Origin: Kordia sp. SMS9
GTDB lineage: Bacteria > Bacteroidota > Bacteroidia > Flavobacteriales > Flavobacteriaceae
Direction of reading: 5' to 3'
Length of the DNA stretch: 64,000 nucleotides
Assembly (NCBI RefSeq): GCF_003352465.1
Contig: NZ_CP031153.1
Location: 1,106,465-1,170,464, forward strand
Positions within the stretch are counted from its first letter, which is position 1, and each line of letters begins with the position of its first letter. Shown piece after piece: positions 8,258 through 15,222 of this stretch. Made by a program: the position numbers and the translations under genes. Under the pieces are notes generated by a model that searched no databases, was not told the origin of the DNA, and was given only the letters and a program-made list of their open reading frames with translations.

Positions 8258-9472
8258 TTACGCTGAGCGTGTCGAAGCCTGTCCAACATCCAACATCTTT
8301 TTTTCAATAATCGCTTCAAACTGTTCCAAATACATCTCTGTAATGCGTTTTATAGGAAAGGCAGTAGCAGCTTGATAATTGGTTTTTCCCAACGAGATTC
8401 TGTATGCATCATTGGTCACAATCGCTTCAATAGCATTTGCCAAGCTGTCTATGTTTTCAGGCTCAAAAAATTCGCCTCGATAGCCTTCATCTTTTACTAA
8501 TAATGCTAAATCGCCCAAATCTGGCATCACAACCGCTTTTCCGTAACTTCCTGCTTGGTGCAATACTCCAGAACTTCCCGTGGTAGCTGTATATGGAAAT
8601 ACAACCACAGCACTTTCGTGAAACAACGAAGCAACGTCTTTTTCTTCTACATAGCCTGTAAACGTCAGTTGCGGAATGTGTTTGTATTGTTCTTGAACCG
8701 TTGCCAAATATCCTGGCACATTCGGATTGTCGGTTCCTGCAATGACAATTTCTAAATGTAAACCTGACGTTTTTCGAACTTTTTCCACCGCTTCAATCAT
8801 GGTTTCTACTTTTTTGTAGGTTCCAAATTTTCCAAACGCCATCACTTTTAAAGCTCCATGAGGCAAAGTGAATGTTGGTTTTTGCGCAATTTCAAACGTT
8901 CCGTGCGGAATCATCGTGATGTTATCCGCTAAATATTTTTTCTCTAAAATAGCTACATACTTTTTCATCGTTACGGCAACAGTATCCGCTTGAAGAAGCA
9001 ATTTTGTTAAGCTTGTACCAATGAAATTATAAACTTTTTGTACTAGTTTATTTGAGGTGAACCCTGCACTTTTTAAATCGACTTCTTCTAAAATATTATG
9101 AAGCAATACAATGTTGGGAATGTTTTTTAACGAGCAAATCCACGGAAGCATTAAACCTAAGGCAGCAGCTACTTTTTTGTCGCCAAACTTCATAAACTGC
9201 AAATTGAATAGCACAGCATCTGGTTTTGTTTGGTTGATCGCTTTAGTCACCGAAAAGAGGTTTTTATAGCTGTTAAACTTCCAGCATTCTTTCACGGTGA
9301 TTTTACAGCCAGCTTCGGGAAAATTTAAATCTTTTGTTTCTGGTGTGGCATCGGTAAGCAAAATAAGTTCAGTAATCTGTTTCTTCTGGCGAAAACTTTT
9401 TACTAAGTGATATGCGTATTCGTTTAGGGTGACTTTACTTGGTGGATATGCAGTTACGATGGCTAACTTCAT
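8258..9472 (-). CDS. glycosyltransferase, GT4-like (GT-B fold)
   Basis: A 404-aa GT-B glycosyltransferase: N-terminal acceptor domain starting MKLAIVTAYPPSKVTLNEYA, and C-terminal nucleotide-sugar domain with VMAFGKFGTYKKVETMIEA, VIAGTDNP, FTGYVEEKDVASLFHES and FPYTATTGSSGVLHQAGSYG. It would add a sugar to a lipid-linked or surface glycan in the cytoplasm. The flippase and TPR-barrel exporter next to it point to exopolysaccharide. The last eight residues (GQASTRSA) and the stop codon are encoded by a dispersed TGAGCG..GTCGAAGCC repeat (8257-8281), so the original C-terminus has been rewritten. A candidate LytTR site lies 61-93 bp upstream. Confidence 0.85.
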   Translation of the reverse strand: MKLAIVTAYPPSKVTLNEYAYHLVKSFRQKKQITELILLTDATPETKDLNFPEAGCKITVKECWKFNSYKNLFSVTKAINQTKPDAVLFNLQFMKFGDKKVAAALGLMLPWICSLKNIPNIVLLHNILEEVDLKSAGFTSNKLVQKVYNFIGTSLTKLLLQADTVAVTMKKYVAILEKKYLADNITMIPHGTFEIAQKPTFTLPHGALKVMAFGKFGTYKKVETMIEAVEKVRKTSGLHLEIVIAGTDNPNVPGYLATVQEQYKHIPQLTFTGYVEEKDVASLFHESAVVVFPYTATTGSSGVLHQAGSYGKAVVMPDLGDLALLVKDEGYRGEFFEPENIDSLANAIEAIVTNDAYRISLGKTNYQAATAFPIKRITEMYLEQFEAIIEKKMLDVGQASTRSA

Positions 9473-9849
9473 GAGAATGTGTTTTTTAATTATAATACAA
9501 ATGTGCAGTTTCTACTTCTGAAAAATAGACGACTTGTGCCGAAATGCAAGTATGTTTCGGTGAAATGAAAGAATGTTTGGATTTCATTTCGACTCTGCTC
9601 AATGTGAAACATTTTTGCTGTGTTCATTTGAAAATGTGTTTCATAGTTTATTCCGCAACACTTCGACTCCGCTCAGTGTAAAAGTGCGGAATGACAAAAC
9701 GTAGTATTTTCAAAGTAGAATTAGTTTTCACTAGTAATAGATTGCCACGTGTTTTTTCAAAATACTCGCAAGGACGTATCAAACAAATTGACAAATTTAC
9801 AGCAGTAAGAAACCCTTTAAAATTTAAAAGAAAAGCGATCTTAAAAAAA
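9473..9849. repeat. intergenic region with nested hairpin repeats
   Basis: No gene is supported. From the glycosyltransferase start it holds a candidate direct-repeat regulatory site (9533-9565). Next comes a composite repeat at 9650-9706, with TTCCGCA/TGCGGAA arms enclosing CACTTCGACTCCGCTCAGTG. Then there is a copy of the GATTGCCAC..TCGCAAGGACGTATCA family at 9740-9783, with core GTGTTTT-TTC-AAAATAC. An 80-codon open frame on the plus strand is built from this repeat and overlaps the flippase gene, so I do not call it. Confidence 0.65.
9533..9565. promoter_or_regulatory. candidate LytTR-type direct repeat upstream of glycosyltransferase
   Basis: On the plus strand CTTGTGCCGAAA (9533-9544) and GTTTCGGTGAAA (9554-9565) have a 21-bp period. 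CGAAATGCAA at 9540-9549 is identical to part of the elements at 17872 and 25245. It lies 61-93 bp upstream of the minus-strand start at 9472. The assignment is by eye. Confidence 0.4.
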
Positions 9850-11082
9850 CTAGTTGTTTTTGAAGAAAAAGCCCAACTGCACTATCAACAACAAAACCAT
9901 CGCGATGATTTGTACATGCACAACTTGGGCTAAATTTTCATGGAAGAAAATGACCAACACAATTTGAAACATTCCAAAAACTCCAGAAAGTACTACGGGA
10001 ATGTATTTGTCTAACGATAAATAGTAATAGGCGAAAATATTGGAGAGCGCAAAAATACCTGTCGCCAGTGCGTATTTCCATAACAATGGTGTGATGGAAA
10101 GATAGCTTTCACCAAATAAAATCGTGACGATTTGTGTTGGAAAGAATACACAGCCCAAAATAATCACAGCTGCAATTCCTGCAATGTAGGTTACGTATTT
10201 TAATAAAATTGGAACCGTAGATTTTCCCTCTTTCTGCAATTTTACAACCGTTGGTAAGAGCAACATCACAAACATCCAAGCAATGAAATAGACAACACGT
10301 CCAATCAACGCAAGTGAAGCGTACAATCCTGCATCATAAGATTCAAAATAGTGTTTTACAAGTAGAATATCACTGTTGTTAATGATAATTTGTGTGAGTT
10401 CATAAAAGGCCGTGATGATGAAAAAGTTACGCACCAATTTGTTTTGCGATTTGTTCAATTCATTTTTCCTTTTCCAAGAAATATTTTTCAGGTTGAACGG
10501 AATCAATCCGCAGAAAAAAGATGCTAAAATTCCCAAAGAAATGATCAAAGAAGAGTCAATTTGTAAAAAGTATAAAAGTGCCAATGTAATTGCCAACCGA
10601 CTGATCATTTCTGCTTGATACGTTACCGAAAGTGACACCAATTGTTGTGTTCCTTGAAAAATACCGCGATTTACACTCATGATAAAATACAGCGGAATTC
10701 CCAATCCGAAAACCACAAACATGCTGGAAGACGATGTTTTAAAAAACAGGTGTAATTCGTTTGCAAAGCACACGATTAAGAAACCTACAACAATTCCAGT
10801 AATCACAGATTTTTTGTACATATTGGAAGCAAAAACTTTGAAAACAGCAGCTTCAAACAGTACAGAAAACTTTGCTGTGACCAGTTGAAACGTCATTGCT
10901 ACAAAAGATAACACCAATAAAAAAGTGATTAAAATCGCAGCGTCGGCAAACTTTTCAGGTCCTAAAAAACGACCTAGCAATAAATTATATATGTAGTTTC
11001 CGCCATTTACTAACAACACGCTTCCCATAAATACATGTGTAGCGGAAAGGTTGTTTTTTACTTTTTTTACGATTGCAATCAT
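9850..11082 (-). CDS. oligosaccharide flippase / polysaccharide biosynthesis membrane protein (Wzx-like)
   Basis: A 410-aa polytopic inner-membrane protein of the MOP superfamily with about twelve hydrophobic segments. The start, HVFMGSVLLVNGGNYIYNLL then LGRFLGPEKFADAAIL, is the typical Wzx/PST first helix pair and GxxxxGRxLGPxxFG-like motif. NRGIFQGTQQLVSLS and LLLPTVVKLQKEGKS are usual flippase loops. It would flip lipid-linked repeat units to the periplasm. It lies between a glycosyltransferase (same strand, 377 bp downstream) and a divergent TPR-barrel protein, which supports an exopolysaccharide assembly locus. The intergenic region at 11083-11265 carries a candidate LytTR element 84-137 bp upstream. 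Confidence 0.85.
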   Translation of the reverse strand: MIAIVKKVKNNLSATHVFMGSVLLVNGGNYIYNLLLGRFLGPEKFADAAILITFLLVLSFVAMTFQLVTAKFSVLFEAAVFKVFASNMYKKSVITGIVVGFLIVCFANELHLFFKTSSSSMFVVFGLGIPLYFIMSVNRGIFQGTQQLVSLSVTYQAEMISRLAITLALLYFLQIDSSLIISLGILASFFCGLIPFNLKNISWKRKNELNKSQNKLVRNFFIITAFYELTQIIINNSDILLVKHYFESYDAGLYASLALIGRVVYFIAWMFVMLLLPTVVKLQKEGKSTVPILLKYVTYIAGIAAVIILGCVFFPTQIVTILFGESYLSITPLLWKYALATGIFALSNIFAYYYLSLDKYIPVVLSGVFGMFQIVLVIFFHENLAQVVHVQIIAMVLLLIVQLGFFFKNN

Positions 11083-11165
11083 GCGTTATTTTTTTGTGAT
11101 TTCAGTTTGAAAATATCATCACTTTTATTCGTTTTTGCGATGAATTCTGCTACAAATATCTCTGA

Positions 11166-11219
11166 AACACCACGAAAATAGGCGTGTTGTCGGTGAGATT
11201 CAATTTTCTTACGATGAAT
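11166..11219. promoter_or_regulatory. candidate LytTR-type repeats between flippase and exporter
   Basis: Three related segments with a 21-bp period: AACACCACGAAA (11166), TTGTCGGTGAGA (11187) and CTTACGATGAAT (11208). The second matches 9554-9565 at 9 of 12 positions. The spacing from CGAAA to CGGTGA (18 bp) is the same as at 9540/9558. The element lies between the divergent starts at 11082 and 11266. The similarity is moderate and was found by eye. Confidence 0.35.
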
Positions 11220-11265
11220 GATCGGTAGGTTGTGCTTACCTTACAATTGATTAAAAACAAAGACA

Positions 11266-13320
11266 ATGCACTCAAAATATATCGTACTTTTTTCGTTTCT
11301 ATTTACAAGTATTTTTTGCTTCTCTCAGAATATGAAAGATGGTTTTTCATTGTTGGAAAACGGAAAGTATCAAGAAGCAGAAACATTTTTTAAAACCATT
11401 TTGCAAGACTATCCAACGAATAAAACGGCGCGCTTGTGTTACGGTCGCGCAGTTGGACTCCATGGCAATTCTGCGGAAGCGAAAAAAATCTTCACCAAGT
11501 TAGTAAACGACTTTCCAAACGATTTTGAAGTGCAGTTGAATTACGGCGAATCGTTATTGTGGAACCGAGAGTTTAATCTCGCGAAAGCGTATTACCAAAA
11601 ATTAGTTGCAAAAAATGCCACGAGTTTCCCTGCGTTGTTAGGTTTTGCCAATACTTTATCGAACTTACAAGAATATGACGAAGCCTTAGTGTATGTGCAT
11701 AAAGCCTTGGAAGTTTCGCCGGGAAATCCGAACGCGTTGACGTCTAAAAAGTATATTTATTTAGGCAATGCCTACCAAAAACAGCAAAAACAAGAATATG
11801 TAGCAGCAGAAACTTTGTTAAAAAAATGTCTGTCGCTTTTCGCGAATGATACAAATGCCTTGTTGAATTTGGCAAATTTGTATTTGATTAAAAGTGAATT
11901 TGAAAATGCCGAAACAACCTATAAAACACTGTTTGAAAACGCTGAAACCGAAATAGCTACAATTGCTGCATTGAACGGATTGGCATTGGTGAGTCATTTG
12001 AAAGGAAAGGAAAAACAAGCTTTAAACACAAGTAAAAAATCGTATGATCGTTTAAATACGATTTCAAATTCATCTATAAAACAGCAAACGACAGAACGTT
12101 ATATTCAGGCATTAATTTGGAATAAAAAGTATACAAAAGCGAAACATTTAATTGATGAAATCATTAAAAAACAACCCAACAAAAACTGGATTTTAGCCTT
12201 ACGCGCAACGTTACATGTGTACAAAAGTAACTTTAAAAAGAGTTTGGCTGATTACGATCAGATTTTAGCAAACGATTCCACTTCCTTTGATGGAAACTTA
12301 GGAAAAGCCAACGTGTTAAAAGCCTTAGGTCGTTATGATGACGCCATCGCTACCGCAGAAAAGACGCTGACATTTTATGACAATCAGAAAGATGCGATGA
12401 CCTTTTTGAAAGAGTTGGACACAAAGTTTTCACCTTTTTATGATGGAAAAGCCTCGTATACATTTGACAATGGCGATAACGAAGCGTTTTCGGTGCAAAA
12501 TACGGTTGAGTTTCCGTTTTCGACACGTTTGAAACTTCTCGGAAACTATAAATACCGAACTACAAACAATACAATAACCAATAACAAAGCGACTTCGCAC
12601 GCACTTTCAGCAGGTTTGGAATATCAATTGTTGCCAACGATAACGTTTAAAGGAACATTCGGACTCACAGCTGCAACTGCCGAAACGAATGATTTTACGC
12701 AGTTATTAGCAGATGTATCGTTGCACATAAAACCGTTTAAATTACAAACGTTGGATATTGGGTACAAACGTGAAATTCAAAGTTTCAATGCCGATTTGTT
12801 GGATCGTGAGATTGCACAAAACAACTTCTACGCGAATTACAATGTGAGTACCAATTTCAATTTGGGTTGGTTTACGCAATATTATTACACGACGCAAAAC
12901 GATGGTAATTCTAGGAATTTACTGTTTACGTCTTTATACTATAACATTTTGAGCAAGCCTTCTTTAAAAGTTGGGTTGAACTATCAGTACATTACGTTTG
13001 AAAATCAAGTGCCAAGTATATATTTCAGTCCCAAGAAATTCAACGCTGGTGAAGTATTTCTCAACCTCATCAAAGATGAAAACGTGACAAAACCCACCGA
13101 ATGGTTTTACGAACTCACAGCAGCTACAGGTTTGCAGTATATTGAAGATAACGAAAGTCAGAGTACATATCGTTTTCAAGGGAAATTAGGCTACAAATTC
13201 TCTGATCGTTGTTTGGCAAATATCTTTGGAACACGCAGTAATATTGCTTCCGCCACGGCTGCTGGGTTTACGTTTACGGAAGTTGGAGTTAGGGTGAAGT
13301 GGGTTTTTGGGGAGAAGTAG
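11266..13320 (+). CDS. TPR domain plus outer-membrane beta-barrel protein (polysaccharide export porin-like)
   Basis: A 684-aa exported protein. A Sec signal peptide covers about residues 1-20 (YIVLFSFLFTSIFCFSQ). TPR repeats run from about 22 to 390, for example GKYQEAETFFKTILQDYP and LNLANLYLIKSEFENAETTY. From about 395 to the end there are alternating beta strands with aromatic girdles, ending in GVRVKWVFGEK. A periplasmic TPR arm on an outer-membrane barrel is the layout of PgaA, BcsC and PelB, which pass exopolysaccharide through the outer membrane. With the flippase and glycosyltransferase on the other side of the divergent promoter it would complete an export route. No close family name is certain. 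Confidence 0.8.
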   Translation: MHSKYIVLFSFLFTSIFCFSQNMKDGFSLLENGKYQEAETFFKTILQDYPTNKTARLCYGRAVGLHGNSAEAKKIFTKLVNDFPNDFEVQLNYGESLLWNREFNLAKAYYQKLVAKNATSFPALLGFANTLSNLQEYDEALVYVHKALEVSPGNPNALTSKKYIYLGNAYQKQQKQEYVAAETLLKKCLSLFANDTNALLNLANLYLIKSEFENAETTYKTLFENAETEIATIAALNGLALVSHLKGKEKQALNTSKKSYDRLNTISNSSIKQQTTERYIQALIWNKKYTKAKHLIDEIIKKQPNKNWILALRATLHVYKSNFKKSLADYDQILANDSTSFDGNLGKANVLKALGRYDDAIATAEKTLTFYDNQKDAMTFLKELDTKFSPFYDGKASYTFDNGDNEAFSVQNTVEFPFSTRLKLLGNYKYRTTNNTITNNKATSHALSAGLEYQLLPTITFKGTFGLTAATAETNDFTQLLADVSLHIKPFKLQTLDIGYKREIQSFNADLLDREIAQNNFYANYNVSTNFNLGWFTQYYYTTQNDGNSRNLLFTSLYYNILSKPSLKVGLNYQYITFENQVPSIYFSPKKFNAGEVFLNLIKDENVTKPTEWFYELTAATGLQYIEDNESQSTYRFQGKLGYKFSDRCLANIFGTRSNIASATAAGFTFTEVGVRVKWVFGEK

Positions 13321-13427
13321 AATTCAATCAATATCTTGTTTGAAAAACCCTGTGCTAGTTGATGTTTTAAATTTACTTAATTAGAATCTTTTTTATAACT
13401 TGTTAGAACAAAATTCCAAAGAAAATA

Positions 13428-14183
13428 ATGACAAGGAAAAACTGGTCAAGAGAGGAAACTATTATTGCGTTTAATGCGTATTGTAAAATACCTTTTAAAA
13501 ATAGTAGTAAAACAAATCCAATGGTTATAAAATACGCCAAGATCATTGGAAGATCACCATCAGCTTTGAATATGAAGATAGGTAACTTTGGAAGATTAGA
13601 TCCAGAGTTGAAAAAGAAAGGGATTATAGGTTTAGTTAATGGAAGTAAACTTGAAGAAGATATTTGGAATGAGTTTAATGGAAATTGGGAAAAGTTAGTT
13701 TTTGAAAGTGAAAAGTTAATTTTAAAATTTCAAAAAAAAGAAACTCAAGATATTAATTTAGAATATATACCACAAGGAAAAGAAAAAGAAATAATTATCA
13801 AAACAAGAATAAATCAAACTTTTTTCAGAAGCACAATTTTATCCTCATATAATTCAAAATGCTGCATAACTGGACTTTCCATACCCGATCTTTTAATTGC
13901 TAGTCATATAAAACCTTGGTCAAAAGATATTAAAAACAGAACAAACCCTCACAATGGATTATGTTTAAATTCAATTCATGACAAAGCTTTCGACAGAGGA
14001 TTAATAACAATAACACCAAATTTTAAAGTTAAAATATCCGAATTCTTTGATGACTTTTCACAAGATAAAGCTGTAAAAGATTTCTTTACTAAGTATAACA
14101 ATCAAAATATTATAAGGCCAGAAAAGTTTTTACCTAAAAAGGAATTTCTAGATTATCACTTTCAAAATATATTTATAAAATGA
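13428..14183 (+). CDS. HNH endonuclease
   Basis: A 251-aa protein in two parts. The N-terminus (1-60; KNWSREETIIAFNAYCKIPF, then IIGRSPSALNMKIGNF) resembles a helical DNA-recognition head found on this HNH family. The C-terminal nuclease has YNSKCCITGL (141-150), ASHIKPWS (158-165) and NPHNGLCLNSIHDKAFD (173-189), giving His160, Asn176 and His184 as the likely HNH core. Such genes are often restriction or defence nucleases without a methylase. It overlaps the next small gene by 4 bp (ATGA), so the two are one operon. Both are markedly A/T-rich compared with the exporter gene before them, suggesting an acquired cassette. Confidence 0.85.
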   Translation: MTRKNWSREETIIAFNAYCKIPFKNSSKTNPMVIKYAKIIGRSPSALNMKIGNFGRLDPELKKKGIIGLVNGSKLEEDIWNEFNGNWEKLVFESEKLILKFQKKETQDINLEYIPQGKEKEIIIKTRINQTFFRSTILSSYNSKCCITGLSIPDLLIASHIKPWSKDIKNRTNPHNGLCLNSIHDKAFDRGLITITPNFKVKISEFFDDFSQDKAVKDFFTKYNNQNIIRPEKFLPKKEFLDYHFQNIFIK

Positions 14184-14428
14184 ATAAATTTCAAGCCATT
14201 AATGTGGAATATCTAAGAGGATCCAGAACATTAGAAACAATATTAGTTACAAAAAAAAATTCCAGTAAAGTATTTTATATATATAATTATGAGGGAAACT
14301 CATTTAGAGTTTTTGAAAACTTATTAAGTTTAATGAAGTTCTTCCAAAATAAATTTGAAGGTAATTTTCACTTTCAAACCGAAACCGAACTTGATGAGTT
14401 TTTGGCTAAAGTAAAAATATCACCTTAA
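14180..14428 (+). CDS. small protein coupled to the HNH nuclease, function unknown
   Basis: An 82-aa protein (MNKFQAINVEYLRGSRTLET start) that I do not recognise. It has no signal peptide or membrane segment. Predicted strands at the start (QAINVEYL, TILVTKK, VFYIYNYEG) are followed by a helix (LLSLMKFFQNKF) and an acidic C-terminal helix (TETELDEFLAKV). The 4-bp overlap (ATGA) with the HNH gene implies translational coupling and a related job, such as a regulator, a specificity or activator subunit, or an inhibitor that protects the host. None of these can be chosen from sequence alone. Confidence 0.7.
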   Translation: MNKFQAINVEYLRGSRTLETILVTKKNSSKVFYIYNYEGNSFRVFENLLSLMKFFQNKFEGNFHFQTETELDEFLAKVKISP

Positions 14429-14779
14429 ACTTAACTTCTTATTAAAAAGACAAAAAATTACTTCATTTCCACTTTTCAACCAACCAATTAAAATTACCGC
14501 GAATAGTAGATAATTAATTACTTAACAATCAATCTTAGCGTTTTGTATATCTGTATTTTACTTTTCAAAGTACAGATATAAGGTGTTTAGGTGCAAGAAA
14601 ACTAAATGCTGACTAATGTCTTTAGTACGAATACGTTAAACCCTAACTTCACTACTCACACTTACTGATTAGTTCTTTTTTAGTTTACTACAATTCAGTG
14701 AATCGTAGTATAGGTTATTATTCTTTTATCACTATTGATTCTATTTTAGTTCCACTTATAACTTTTAAAATCACATCTT
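14429..14779 (+). promoter_or_regulatory. long leader region of the RiPP gene with two inverted repeats
   Basis: No gene is seen in these 351 bp. TATATCTGTA (14546-14555) and TACAGATATA (14571-14580) form a perfect 10-bp inverted repeat around a 15-nt spacer. A second, nearly perfect palindrome spans 14686-14710 (TACTACAATTCA-G-TGAATCGTAGTA, one mismatch). Neither belongs to the dispersed repeat families in this window, and both lie upstream of the RiPP precursor, so operator or attenuator roles are plausible. Confidence 0.5.
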
Positions 14780-15043
14780 ATGAAAAAAAAGAATTTAAAA
14801 AACCTGAATTTAAGCAAAATTTCTATTTCTAATTTACATGCCACTAAACGAGGAGCTATTGTTTCTTGCTCAGTTGTTGAATGCGGACAGTCGGATACAA
14901 CAATCACTACAATTCCGCATCCTGCTGATTCCGGAACTTGTAATACGATGCAACATCCAGGCTGTAGTGATAATACATTGGCTGCTGATTGTGAGTCTCT
15001 AGGATATTGTCCTGATACGTTTTGGTGTCGAACTGTAGCATAA
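14780..15043 (+). CDS. RiPP precursor peptide with Bacteroidota class I lanthipeptide-like leader
   Basis: An 87-aa peptide. The N-terminus MKKKNLKNLNLSKISISNL matches the leader type of Bacteroidota lanthipeptide precursors (Lys-rich start, then LxLxKxxIxxL). The rest (from about residue 25) is rich in Cys (30, 35, 54, 62, 71, 77, 83) and in Ser/Thr (about 15), the raw material for lanthionine rings. No GG cleavage site is visible and no LanB/LanC dehydratase or cyclase, SPASM radical-SAM enzyme or peptidase-transporter is encoded within the window, so the modifying enzymes must act from elsewhere or be lost. A strong terminator follows directly. The minus-strand frame over it is a shadow. 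Confidence 0.7.
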   Translation: MKKKNLKNLNLSKISISNLHATKRGAIVSCSVVECGQSDTTITTIPHPADSGTCNTMQHPGCSDNTLAADCESLGYCPDTFWCRTVA

Positions 15044-15056
15044 TTGGAACTAATCA

Positions 15057-15090
15057 AAAAGGCAAAAAGAATCACTTCCTTTTGCCTTTT
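15057..15090 (+). terminator. intrinsic terminator after RiPP gene
   Basis: AAAAGGCAAAA (15057-15067) pairs perfectly with TTTTGCCTTTT (15080-15090) over 11 bp, 13 bp after the stop codon. The T-run is part of the stem, so it could work in both directions. Confidence 0.8.
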
Positions 15091-15180
15091 CACAATCAAC
15101 CAAAATAATTATCACGAAAAAATTAATAAAACTCAATTTTGAGAAGCTTTTGAGCGCATTCAAAATTGTAAGTTGAATTA

Positions 15181-15200
15181 ACTCCGCTGATGAGCGGAGT
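15181..15200 (-). terminator. hairpin downstream of the T9SS protein gene
   Basis: ACTCCGCT-GATG-AGCGGAGT is a perfect 8-bp stem 22 bp after the minus-strand stop at 15223. On the minus strand a T-run precedes rather than follows it, so terminator activity is likely but not certain. Confidence 0.45.
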
Positions 15201-15222
15201 CTTCACATTAAAAAACCAAATA

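Noticed and set aside
9691..9933. Plus-strand 80-codon frame
   Set aside because: It is built mostly from a dispersed repeat and overlaps the 3' end of the flippase gene in antisense.
14746..15099. Minus-strand 117-codon frame
   Set aside because: It is antisense to the RiPP precursor and covers its terminator; no family features.
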